Shown: in pieces, positions 25,646 to 34,502 of the stretch
Position numbering within the stretch: position 1 is the first letter of the stretch
How the letters are laid out: each line of letters opens with the position of its first letter
Assembly (NCBI RefSeq): GCF_004345025.1
Contig: NZ_CP037745.1
Location: 3,244,354 to 3,308,353 of the forward strand
Direction: 5' to 3'
DNA length: 64,000 nt
Origin: Rheinheimera sp. D18
Lineage (GTDB): Bacteria; Pseudomonadota; Gammaproteobacteria; Enterobacterales; Alteromonadaceae
Notes under the pieces: generated by a model
Databases searched by the model: none
Told to the model about the DNA's origin: nothing
What the model saw: the letters and a program-made list of their open reading frames with translations, nothing else
Made by a program: the position numbers and the translations under genes

Positions 25646-28512
25646 TCCAGATTTACCTCAAATCGCTGCCGCTGCAGTAACACCGGGGTTTCACCCAACC
25701 AAAACCGCCACTGCAAGCCTAAGCCAGCCGTTAACTGCTGACCACTTACCGCAACCTGCACATCGTCGGCTATTTGACGTCGGTAATCAAACTGCGCCAA
25801 GCCGTAGCCTTTTATGGTTTGCGCTAATGCTGTATTTAGTTTCCATACTGGCCCTTGATCAAAACGTACCTGCGCCAGCCTGCTATCAGATTTTGGCCAC
25901 CAAACAGCATCAACATACAGCTTGCGCTCCCACCAGTCTAGCTGCACCGGCCGCCACTCTGATTGCCACGGCGCATCATTCAGTAAATCAGCATTAATGC
26001 GCAGTAATCCCTGCCAATCGCCCTCAGCTAGCGGATATTGCTGCACCCCAGCGCTAAGCCAAATATTATGCTGTTGCCAAGGCTTATAACTGACACCAAA
26101 TTGCTGGCCCCCGTTTTGCCACGGCGAATTATTACCATTACCCGCAACCAGTGCATATACGGATAAATCGCGCTGTAGTGGATTAGTGAAATACTCGGCC
26201 TTAACAGCCATACCATGCTTAGCAAGCTGGCTGCTATCAGCAACCAAGTTATCACCGGTAACGGCACCACTAGTTATGCTGGCACTACTGCTAATTTGCC
26301 AATGCGAATTTAATTGCTGCTGTAGTCTAACCAGACTGAACTGTGTTTCCAGCTCTGCATTACCTAGTTGTGCATGCTCTGGATAGAGCAACAACGCTTT
26401 ATCAACCCAGAGCTGGGTAGGCTGAATATGATTTAAACGTTGGTTTAAATAAGCCATTTGCGCAGCTTGAGTTGCGGTTACTTTATAATCATCAGCTAGA
26501 ACGTGCTGCATAATACTTAAGGCTTGCTCTGGCTCTGTGTCAGCTAACGCATATGCATAACCAAGTTGATAATCGACGAGTTTCGGCTCTAATTTTGCTG
26601 CTTTATGCCAACTGCTTAACGCCAGCTCGGTTTGCTGTAACTTAGTATACAGCGCTGCGTAAATAGCATGCTGTCGTGCCAGTTCGGTTGGCAATTGCGG
26701 TTTAGCTTGCTGCAAATAACGCTCAGCTAAGGTTTGGTTATCAGTTTGAAGCGCTAACTCTGCGATGGCTAATTTATCTGTCGCTGATAATAACGCGTCA
26801 GGCACTGCCTGAAACTGCGTTAAGGCTGCTTCAGTTTGCTGCATAGATTGATATTGATAAGCAATTTGCTTTAAATAAGTATCATCGGGCTGTAACTGAT
26901 ATGCCTGTTGCCAATACTGAATAGCCGCTGCAGGCTGCTGATTATTGGCGCACAATGCCAGTGTTTTCCAACCGTCCGCACTGTTAGGCGCTGGCGCAAG
27001 CAACTGCTGCGCTTTAGTGCAGTTACCCACTAAACGCCATAGCTCTGCTCGTGGCTCAACTAACTGTTGCCAGCTGTCTAGCTTATGAAGCCTAGCCGCG
27101 GTTTGTTGTTCAGGCTGTTGCTGCAATAAGTTAATTAAGCGCTTAGGTAAGGTTTGCTCAGCCAATGCCTGAGCAGAAAACGGCAGCGCTTGCTCAAGTA
27201 CTATAAGTGCCTGCTCTGGTTGTCGTAACTGCATATGCAAATAACTTACTTTATCTAACAAATAGTCGGTTTGCATCGTGCGATATAATACAGAGAAGTA
27301 GTTTAGCTGCAGGTGCAAATCTGTTAGCTGGTTAATGCTAGCAACCAACTGAGTGTAATCTTGCTGGCGCAATGGCTGGGCAAATTTACGCTGCAGTAAA
27401 GTGCGGTAATCACTCGCAGCAATACGTTTTTGTAACACGATCTCGGCTTTTTTCTTCGCTAACGTCGCATTGCTTATGCTAACGGCTTCTAAGTCATCTG
27501 CAGATAACCAGCGCTCTGCATAGACTAACCATGTTGTAGTTTGTTGTACTGGACACGCTAAAAATTGCGCTTTTGCCTGTTGTTCAGCGGTATTTTGTAA
27601 GTACATTGCTACCTTTTCTAGGCAACTTACGTTTAAATTTGAAATAAGCTGCAGCGCCAACTCGGTATTGTTAGCATTTGTGGCACTTTGGTAACGTTGC
27701 ATTTGCTCGGCTTCTGTTAGCTTTGCATGCTGACTCAACCAGATAAAACTTTGTTCAGCAGCTGTCCAATTTTGTTCGGATAACTGCGTTTGTAACCATT
27801 GCCGATAAAACTGTTGCGCCCAGCTACTGCCAGCGTGTTGGTTAGCAACTAAAGCTGCCGTTAGAGCTTTATTTTCGCTAAGCAAAGCTTGGCTATACCG
27901 TAGCCAATCTTGCTCAGTAAGCATAGTAGAGGCTACCGCTTCGGTATCAGCAATAACCTGCTGCGGTACTGAAAGCTGACTAGCCAGCTCAGCACGTTGT
28001 AAATATAAACCACCAGATAATTTAGCTTGCGCCATTAACCAATTAAATGCTGACTGTAACTGTTGCTGTGCAATAAGATGCTGCGTAATTAGCGTAAGCA
28101 CCTGCTGCTGCTGAGCAAAAGTTAAACTACCTAGCAAGCTGGAATACTGCTTTAAATTTAGCACTTGTTGTTTATCTAACTGAGTTTGCGCTAGGCGTAA
28201 TAGCCTATCTTCACGCTGGGCATTAGGTATTAATTGATAGGTATGCAACGCTGCCGCGGTATCAGGTATAGCTAATTGATAGTCAAACAATGTAAGCAAA
28301 AAGGGCAAATGCTCAGGCACGACTTGCAGTGCCTTCTCTAATTCTAGTGCGGCACTAGCAAACTGTTGTTGCTGTTGTAGCTGAAACGCTTTATCTACAT
28401 AGGGGTAAGTACGAAACTGTTGCAGCTCAGTTAAGCCGTCACGCCAATCTTGTGCAATTACCGCCACACTATTAATTAACAGCATTAAAAACAATATTAC
28501 ACGTGCTGTCAT
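25570..28512 (-). CDS. nfrA: NfrA-like outer-membrane TPR protein
   Basis: The 980-residue protein has a signal peptide (first 20 residues, ending AVIA-Q), then a long alpha-helical array of TPR-like repeats up to about residue 720 (for example WQQAYQLQPDDTYLKQIAYQ and LSSWHKAAKLEPKLVDYQLG). A C-terminal beta-rich region from about 740 resembles the bacteriophage N4 adsorption protein A C-terminal domain or a barrel and ends FYVAW. In E. coli, NfrA is the N4 receptor and part of a polysaccharide export pathway. Its start overlaps the nfrB stop by four bases (28509-28512), and its end overlaps the DUF4434 gene by 76. Confidence 0.83.
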   Translation of the reverse strand: MTARVILFLMLLINSVAVIAQDWRDGLTELQQFRTYPYVDKAFQLQQQQQFASAALELEKALQVVPEHLPFLLTLFDYQLAIPDTAAALHTYQLIPNAQREDRLLRLAQTQLDKQQVLNLKQYSSLLGSLTFAQQQQVLTLITQHLIAQQQLQSAFNWLMAQAKLSGGLYLQRAELASQLSVPQQVIADTEAVASTMLTEQDWLRYSQALLSENKALTAALVANQHAGSSWAQQFYRQWLQTQLSEQNWTAAEQSFIWLSQHAKLTEAEQMQRYQSATNANNTELALQLISNLNVSCLEKVAMYLQNTAEQQAKAQFLACPVQQTTTWLVYAERWLSADDLEAVSISNATLAKKKAEIVLQKRIAASDYRTLLQRKFAQPLRQQDYTQLVASINQLTDLHLQLNYFSVLYRTMQTDYLLDKVSYLHMQLRQPEQALIVLEQALPFSAQALAEQTLPKRLINLLQQQPEQQTAARLHKLDSWQQLVEPRAELWRLVGNCTKAQQLLAPAPNSADGWKTLALCANNQQPAAAIQYWQQAYQLQPDDTYLKQIAYQYQSMQQTEAALTQFQAVPDALLSATDKLAIAELALQTDNQTLAERYLQQAKPQLPTELARQHAIYAALYTKLQQTELALSSWHKAAKLEPKLVDYQLGYAYALADTEPEQALSIMQHVLADDYKVTATQAAQMAYLNQRLNHIQPTQLWVDKALLLYPEHAQLGNAELETQFSLVRLQQQLNSHWQISSSASITSGAVTGDNLVADSSQLAKHGMAVKAEYFTNPLQRDLSVYALVAGNGNNSPWQNGGQQFGVSYKPWQQHNIWLSAGVQQYPLAEGDWQGLLRINADLLNDAPWQSEWRPVQLDWWERKLYVDAVWWPKSDSRLAQVRFDQGPVWKLNTALAQTIKGYGLAQFDYRRQIADDVQVAVSGQQLTAGLGLQWRFWLGETPVLLQRQRFEVNLEWQYQLAGDLNQRKHALLLQFYVAW

Positions 28513-30725
28513 ATTAACGGCGCTCCGTTTTGCTGTTGTTTATGCTCAGCAAATAACTGCACTATGGTTTTTTGTTGTGCTTGCTGCAACGCTAAAGTTT
28601 GCGCTAATACTTCTTCAGATATCAATTGTTCTTGTACTAAATAAGCTCCCAATTTAAGGCTACTTTCATAGTCATACCCAATCATTACTTGGTTAACAAC
28701 GGCAGGCTCTAACATCGACGCTTGCAACAAGGCATCACCTAGCATCAGTTGTGTAGAAAAATATTGTTCGCGTAAGGTATTGGCAGCCGCTACCGAAAGT
28801 TCGCCAGTTTGCATCCACTGCGCTAATTGCGGCTCTGGGTTGCACTTTAAATCGAACCTATACCAATAGCGCAGCCCAAGAGTAACAGCGCCGGTTTGAC
28901 AAATTACATAACGCACCTTGTGCTGCAACATTCGCTCTATAGCGCCTTTGGCCACAGGCGACAGAGAACTTTCTTTTGCCAGAACCAGTATGCCGTCTTC
29001 TAAGCCTAACGACAGCACCGAGTATTTAAATGCAAGTCGTTCGGGAAATTGAATAATTGGCTTAGAGTCTAATGCAAAGGGATCAATTATCCGGCATTCG
29101 ACCGAAGCTTGATACGCCAATGCTTCAGCTAACTGTCTTGCTGATATTAGCTGCAAACGCAACATAGCTTGACCTATGCGCTCACCGCGCACTCGGTTTT
29201 CTAGCACATGGATTAGCTGTTCTTCATTTATAACCTGTTGCTGCTTTAAAATAGAACCTAAAGAGCCACCTAAACTACGTTCACTTACTGTAGGGAAATG
29301 ATGCTCTGTTTTGTCCCAAGCTACACGCCGAGGATCACCTTCTGCGATTACCTGACGAATAGCACGAATATTGGCAAAAAAATTAATTATGTTGCCCCAT
29401 AGCTGCCGTGGTACAGACAATAATGCCTGACCAATACCGTAGTAGCGGCGCACAAAAATCATACGCTGTAGCATTCTATTAAGGAAAAACAGCAAGTTAC
29501 AGGCCAGCAAGGTAACAATTATTTGGTCTTCCGAGAACACACTAATAAAATTATATGGGCCACTAGCAAAGGCTTGATACAGCCATAAAAGTAGTAATTG
29601 AATAAAGATAATGTTGGCCAAGAAACTGATAAAGTAACTAATTACACCTTTACGGTCTCGCCAAAGAAAATAATTGAGTTTCCAATCAGAAGTCCATTTA
29701 TGTACTTTTATTCCCTGAAACACGATACCAATGATCCAGCGACTTTTTTGTCTTACAGCTTTGTGAAATGATTCAGGAAAGTACCCTCTAACACACACTA
29801 CGTTACCAGCGACTTTACTACGACTGCGGCTTGTCTCAGCGAAAGTGGCTAGCTTATTGTTAGTTACTGAAAAACGAACGAAAATTTCTTCCATGCCCCA
29901 TTGTTTTAATCGGAAGCCGATATCGTAATCTTCAGTTAATGACTGCACGTCAAATGGCAGACCATCACCTTCCTCTACTAGCTTAAGAATAGATTTACGA
30001 CTAAAGCAGGTACCAACGCCCGCGCTAGGAACTTGACCAACTATAGCTTCGCGCACAACAACGTCTTTACCATGCATTTCAGAAAATTCGTCTAGATAAT
30101 GGCCAGAGGTGAAATTAAAAATACCAGTAGTAAACGGGTATACTGGTAATTGAATTAAATCTTTACGCGGTAATAGGTAATTAAATAGTCGCAATTCCAT
30201 TCGAGAAATTACGTCTTCTGCGTCATGTAAAACAAAACCGGCAAACTTAACGTTAGAGCGCTGCTCAAACTCAAGAATTGACAAGATAACGTTGTTCAAA
30301 CAATCGGCTTTACTAGTTGGCCCGGGCCGAGCGCAAACTACTTTGTGGATATTAGGAAATCGCAGACATACCGCATCAACATCGGCCTGAGTGCCGGGGT
30401 CGTTAGGATAGGTGCCGACAAAAATCTGATAGTTTTCATAATCTAGCTCAGACGCAGCCAGCTCAGCCATTTTGCCAACTACGCCGACTTCTTGCCAAGC
30501 TGGAATCATAATAGCCAACGGCTGCTCTTTACCGAAATACAGCTGTTGCTCATCAAAGATTGAGCGTTTCCGATAAACCGTTATGCCACGTCACGCTCGA
30601 CGCAACCAATAGTACACGTCGATAAAAGCATCATCTATGGCAAAAACTAACAAAATAACGAGAAGGAATAGCGCGATATACCTGAGCAGGTACAGGTATA
30701 CCGAAAAGAAGTCGATTACATTCAT
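28509..30725 (-). pseudogene. nfrB: NfrB-like inner-membrane glycosyltransferase with MshEN c-di-GMP domain, interrupted by an in-frame TGA
   Basis: Read from the ATG at 30725 the frame encodes 738 codons, close to E. coli NfrB (745). The first 44 residues give a membrane helix (YIALFLLVILLVFAIDDAFI) and YYWLRRA. Codon 45 is then TGA (complement of 30591-30593), and the same frame continues with RGITVYRKRS to the glycosyltransferase. The homologous position probably held Trp (TGG). Downstream are GT2 motifs: LHDAEDVIS, QSLTEDYDIGFR and QKSRWIIG. Two MshEN-like c-di-GMP-binding repeats follow, the clearer being RGERIGQAMLRLQLISARQL. Restart at TTG 30518 would give 669 residues without the N-terminal helix. 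It may be a pseudogene or a sequencing error. Confidence 0.85.
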
Positions 30726-30803
30726 GTTTATTATTAAACCACGCAACAACTTAGAAAAACTAAAGGGCCTGCAAAGATTAAGCTAGCGTGCTTAACAACA
30801 ACC

Positions 30804-31532
30804 TTATTTCGTAGTACGACGTCGAGTTGCAATCCCCATTACACCTAAAGCTAACAACCACAGTGAAGCTGGCGCGGGGACAGCTATAAGGTTATCAGCA
30901 CCATCGGTCTTAGGTTGGTTGGTTCTAACCAGTAGCGGAGCTATATTATGATTTGGCATATGCAAAACATTATTTGCAGTAAAGAGCGGTGAATTACTAT
31001 CTGTAAAATAGCCGCTATAACAAAGTTCAGAATAACTCGCACAAGTTACGCCAGGAAGGTTAGTAGCAAAATCAGCCATCCAAGCATAATGCATTTCGTT
31101 GTCAAACAAGGTACCAAATTGCCAATAAGTATAACCTTCGAAATCGTAACCATTTTGTTCGGTTAGCACCGGACCAGTGCCATTAAGCGAAAAAAACAGT
31201 TCCGAACCGATATTTTGTGCCAATGACCAACCATCAGCTGTTGCATCAGTATCAAAAAACTGGTGTAACATGACAAATTCACTAAGCGTTGCCCAGCGCC
31301 AACCATCTGCGGAATTGGCAACAAATTGGTTAACATCTGCCTCTGATGCCTGAACGTTATTTTGACCTAAAGTGTCAGACCAAGATAACCGCATAATATC
31401 TAGGTTAAACGCCGACCAATACATCGAGTTTGCAGTATCGCTAAAATAACTATTAGCATCAATTAATGACGCATTAGCACGACCAGCTAAACCACAGGCA
31501 ACAACAAGGGCTATTGATAAAATACGCTTCAT
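30804..31532 (-). CDS. PEP-CTERM-type sorted surface protein of unknown function
   Basis: The 242-residue protein has a signal peptide (MKRILSIALVVACGLAGRANA) and ends in VPAPASLWLLALGVMGIATRRRTTK: a VPxPxS motif, a membrane segment and a basic tail. This is a PEP-CTERM-type signal recognised by exosortase. The middle part (SDGWRWATLSEFVMLHQFFD, YTYWQFGTL, MHYAWMADF) resembles exported proteins of this class with unknown role. PEP-CTERM systems are linked to exopolysaccharide, which fits the neighbouring nfr genes, but no exosortase is in the window. The ATG at 31532 has GGAG 9 bases upstream. Confidence 0.78.
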   Translation of the reverse strand: MKRILSIALVVACGLAGRANASLIDANSYFSDTANSMYWSAFNLDIMRLSWSDTLGQNNVQASEADVNQFVANSADGWRWATLSEFVMLHQFFDTDATADGWSLAQNIGSELFFSLNGTGPVLTEQNGYDFEGYTYWQFGTLFDNEMHYAWMADFATNLPGVTCASYSELCYSGYFTDSNSPLFTANNVLHMPNHNIAPLLVRTNQPKTDGADNLIAVPAPASLWLLALGVMGIATRRRTTK

Positions 31533-31665
31533 TAACACAACTCCGTCTGATATTAACGTTTTAATTACTTCTTATTGATAATCATACACTTACAGAACGG
31601 TAGTATATTATATCGTTGCTCAAAAATACACCATATTGTGAAAATAAATAAAAACTCCTCGCAGT

Positions 31666-31684
31666 TCAAATGACAATCATTTGC
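31666..31684. promoter_or_regulatory. Fur-box-like site
   Basis: The 19 bases match the E. coli Fur consensus at 13 positions, including the AATGA and AATCATT halves. The site overlaps the -35 element of a good promoter at 31681-31709, a position typical of Fur repression. Fur binding is inferred. Confidence 0.6.
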
Positions 31685-31709
31685 ATTTGAGTTTGTTTGC
31701 AATTATAGT
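31681..31709 (+). promoter_or_regulatory. sigma70 promoter for the flavoprotein leader
   Basis: TTGCAT (31681-31686), a 17-base spacer and TATAGT (31704-31709). Transcription would start near 31716, about 113 bases before the flavoprotein ATG. Confidence 0.6.
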
Positions 31710-31790
31710 CAGCACTGTCAACGGAGTGAGCACTGTATTACAGGTCTAGGATGGACCGTCTGGTCGTTGTTTTACTTGTCTTGCACATTA

Positions 31791-31819
31791 AGGGGTGGGT
31801 TTTGCCACCCCTGTTTTTT
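31791..31819 (+). terminator. rho-independent terminator in the 5' leader of the flavoprotein gene
   Basis: AGGGGTGG and CCACCCCT form an 8-base stem with a 6-base loop, followed by G and six T. It ends 9 bases before the ATG at 31829. Because no gene stops just upstream, it must act as an attenuator or end a short RNA of about 100 bases. Confidence 0.75.
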
Positions 31820-31828
31820 AGGGGTAAT

Positions 31829-33613
31829 ATGCTTCAGCGCTGGCAATGTCTATTAGAAAAATGGCATCTATTTGCTTTAGCGATACTGCCAATAAGCTAT
31901 TTTTTTACAAGCAAAACAGATCAATGGCAGCCTATTGTCATACTATATATACTTTATGCTGTAAGTTTAGCTGTAAGTTTATTATTAAAGCCCAGCTCTA
32001 CTGTGAAGCCTGAAAAGCTAACCGGGTTTGCTTGGCTAGAGCAACAATTACTACTCGCCTTATTGCTTACTTTGCTGTGGCTTTTTTATTTACCACAAGC
32101 CCCTTTTGCTTCAATAACAGGTAAAACCTTATGGCTTGCTATTCAACTTGCCATTGCTGGTGTAATGCTAAAACTTTATTGGTCAGCTCAAGCGCGTCGC
32201 GATAAAAAAGTCGACACTGCAACTGCACGCTGGCTGGTTGGCTACGCTAGTCAGTCGGGCATGGCGCTACAACTAGCACAATATAGCAGCAAGCAGTTAC
32301 AAAGTGCCGGCTTTAACGTAGAGTTAGCAGAACTAAATCAGCTATCACAGCAAAAATTACATCAATATCAAAATGCGCTGTTTATCGTCAGCACTTATGG
32401 CGAAGGCGAGCCGCCTGATAATGCCTCGCAGTTTTATCAACTCGCGCAGCAATGGCAACACTCATTTAATCAATTACAGTTTTCAGTGTTAGCACTGGGC
32501 GATCGAAGCTACCAGAATTTTTGTGCCTTCGGTCATTGGCTACACCGCCGTCTGCATAGCCTTGACGCTAAAGCGCTACAACCGATAATTGAGCTTGATA
32601 GCGCCGATAGACAAAGCCAAGCCTTAGCAAAGTGGCAACTATTACTTAATGGCTTTGGTAAGCCAGTAGCCGACACGGTTATAGATAGCACTCCGTGGTT
32701 GCAAGCTAGCTTGCACAGCCGTTATGTGGTTAATCCAGCGAGTGCTGGCCTACCTTGCTATACCGTCAAACTGCAATTACCTGCAGCAAGCACTTGGCAA
32801 GCGGGAGATATTGTTGATATTCAACCGGAAAACAATAGAAGTAGCGTGGCCCTATGGTTAACCAAACATTTAGTAAACGGCTGCCAGCCGGTGAGATATC
32901 AACAGAGAACCATTCCGCTGTGTTGGGCGTTAGCTGAGCTGGAATTAGATAAAGCAGCACCGCCGACACGTAACGAAAACCTATCAACTTGGTTAACGCA
33001 ACAAACTAAATTACCGCTACGCAGTTATTCTATTGCTTCGATACCGGAAGAAGGGCATTTAACGTTACTAGTGCGTCAGGTGCAAAAGGATGATGGCTCA
33101 TTAGGTATTGGCTCAGGCTGGTTAACGGCATGGGCTAATGAGCAGCAAAATGTGCAGTTACGGTTGCGCCAGCATAGCCAGTTTCACTTACCTGATGATG
33201 ATAAGCCGATTATATTTATTGCTAATGGTACCGGTATTGCGGCTATTCGTGCGCTGCTAGCCGAACGAGTAAAGCGCGGCCAACCGCAAAACTGGCTGCT
33301 GTTTGGTGAACGCCGACAGCAACATGACTTTTTCTTTGCTCGTGACATACAGCAGTGGCAACAACAGGGATTTATTCAGCATTGTGAGCTTGCCTTCTCG
33401 CAAGATCAGGCAACAAAGCGCTATGTACAGCACCTACTTGCCGAACAACAAGCACGTTTAGTGCAATGGTTAGAACAAGGTGCCGCAATTTACGTCTGTG
33501 GCAGCTTACAAGGTATGGGCGTAGAGGTGCATCAGCAACTGCAACAGTTGCTCGGTACAGAGCAGGTTGAGCAACTGATGCAACAGGGGCGTTATAAGCG
33601 TGATCTCTATTAG
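31829..33613 (+). CDS. membrane-anchored diflavin reductase (sulfite reductase alpha / CPR-like)
   Basis: The 594-residue protein has four N-terminal membrane segments (for example LFALAILPISYFF, VILYILYAVSLAVSLLL, LALLLTLLWLFYLP). A flavodoxin domain follows (VGYASQSGMA, FIVSTYGEGEPPDNA, LGDRSYQNF), then an FAD domain (LPLRSYSIAS) and an NAD(P)H domain (IIFIANGTGIAAIRALLAER, IYVCGSLQGMG). It passes electrons from NAD(P)H through FAD and FMN to an acceptor, possibly an iron-uptake or haem system given the Fur-like site upstream. The ATG at 31829 has AGGGG in front; the in-frame ATG at 31751 has no usable ribosome site and lies before the terminator hairpin. The stop overlaps the convergent lipoprotein gene by four bases. 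Confidence 0.85.
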   Translation: MLQRWQCLLEKWHLFALAILPISYFFTSKTDQWQPIVILYILYAVSLAVSLLLKPSSTVKPEKLTGFAWLEQQLLLALLLTLLWLFYLPQAPFASITGKTLWLAIQLAIAGVMLKLYWSAQARRDKKVDTATARWLVGYASQSGMALQLAQYSSKQLQSAGFNVELAELNQLSQQKLHQYQNALFIVSTYGEGEPPDNASQFYQLAQQWQHSFNQLQFSVLALGDRSYQNFCAFGHWLHRRLHSLDAKALQPIIELDSADRQSQALAKWQLLLNGFGKPVADTVIDSTPWLQASLHSRYVVNPASAGLPCYTVKLQLPAASTWQAGDIVDIQPENNRSSVALWLTKHLVNGCQPVRYQQRTIPLCWALAELELDKAAPPTRNENLSTWLTQQTKLPLRSYSIASIPEEGHLTLLVRQVQKDDGSLGIGSGWLTAWANEQQNVQLRLRQHSQFHLPDDDKPIIFIANGTGIAAIRALLAERVKRGQPQNWLLFGERRQQHDFFFARDIQQWQQQGFIQHCELAFSQDQATKRYVQHLLAEQQARLVQWLEQGAAIYVCGSLQGMGVEVHQQLQQLLGTEQVEQLMQQGRYKRDLY

Positions 33614-34176
33614 TTTTTACTGGGCATAAAGCTCAAGCGACCGTTATTTACCGCCATATTAAGCGGTACTGCCGTTAACAGCTTAACCGATGGGTTGGTG
33701 GTATCCAGCTTATAAACAGGGTTGCTGGCAAGGTAGCCGTTTACCAACTGCAATAACTCGTTACTTACCGGCGCCAAATTTCCTCGATAACCTGAGGCCT
33801 CAATACTAGAATCTAATAATTTAAGTGAACGTAAATAAATGGCCTTTTCAGTGCCGTCATAATATGGCACACCTTCGAGCTGTAATTGAAGATTAGCCGG
33901 ATAACTAAGACCAAATAATGACAGCGCCGCACTGGCTTCGGTATTAACTCGTACCACATCAGAGTTATTTGGCCCAATTTGAACATGCATGCTATCTACT
34001 TTCAAATTCAGCGGAATACCAGCTACGTTGCCTTGCCGCGTAAGTTTAGGCAGTTGCTGGCGTAACATCTGCTCTAAGTCAGTTTCGCTAACGCTGTAGG
34101 TCGACATCTGCTGTAACTGGCTGCAGCTAGCAAGTAGATAAACAAAAAATAACACCAACACTTTACGTATCATCAT
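33610..34176 (-). CDS. DUF1439 (YceB-like) lipoprotein
   Basis: The 188-residue protein has a lipoprotein signal (MIRKVLVLFFVYLLASC) and a body with YSVSETDLEQMLRQQLPKL and LQLEGVPYYDGTEKAIYLRS, as in YceB/DUF1439 lipoproteins, which have a lipid-binding SYLF/LptE-like fold of unknown role. Two adjacent ATG codons (34176 and 34173) follow CGGGA; I chose the first. It is convergent with the flavoprotein gene, overlapping by four bases. Confidence 0.82.
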   Translation of the reverse strand: MMIRKVLVLFFVYLLASCSQLQQMSTYSVSETDLEQMLRQQLPKLTRQGNVAGIPLNLKVDSMHVQIGPNNSDVVRVNTEASAALSLFGLSYPANLQLQLEGVPYYDGTEKAIYLRSLKLLDSSIEASGYRGNLAPVSNELLQLVNGYLASNPVYKLDTTNPSVKLLTAVPLNMAVNNGRLSFMPSKN

Positions 34177-34502
34177 TTTTAATCCCGATAAATAATCTAA
34201 TTTCAAAGCGTGACTGCAGTATAACGCAGCATAACCTAGCTAAGCTTAACTTTATTAGCTGAGCCAATACTGAATAATACAGCAAAGCTAGTTTTTAACT
34301 GGTTAGAAATAAGATGCTCCACGTGAAACAATCGACCATTAATAAACTTTGCTTAACCAAGTATTTAAAAGGTATAAAATAATTCGCTGAGCCGCCCTTA
34401 TACCGCGACTGGCTCTACCAGCAAAGCGCAGCTAGCTAGAATAAGTTGTGATATGCTCTGCCTCGTTTGGGCAAAATCCATATAACAAAACGAGAACGAA
34501 TC
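34177..34502. other. 326-base intergenic region holding a parS site and promoters
   Basis: This divergent region separates the DUF1439 lipoprotein from the symporter. Apart from the parS site at 34315-34330 and presumed promoters for both genes, I see no gene or hairpin. Confidence 0.6.
34315..34330. other. parS: parS centromere site for ParB
   Basis: TGCTCCACGTGAAACA matches the B. subtilis parS consensus (TGTTCCACGTGAAACA) at 15 of 16 bases, with the central CACGTG intact. It lies in intergenic DNA about 11 kb from parB and 15 kb from oriC, the usual position for a chromosomal parS. Confidence 0.85.

Noticed and set aside
30591..30593. TGA in nfrB as a selenocysteine or recoded codon
   Set aside because: The position lies just after a membrane helix where homologues probably have Trp, with no redox motif and no visible SECIS-like hairpin directly downstream. 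A nonsense mutation or read error is simpler.
31751..31828. Upstream in-frame ATG as the start of the flavoprotein
   Set aside because: It has no properly spaced ribosome site, and the added residues are coded across the terminator hairpin. The ATG at 31829 has AGGGG at good distance.
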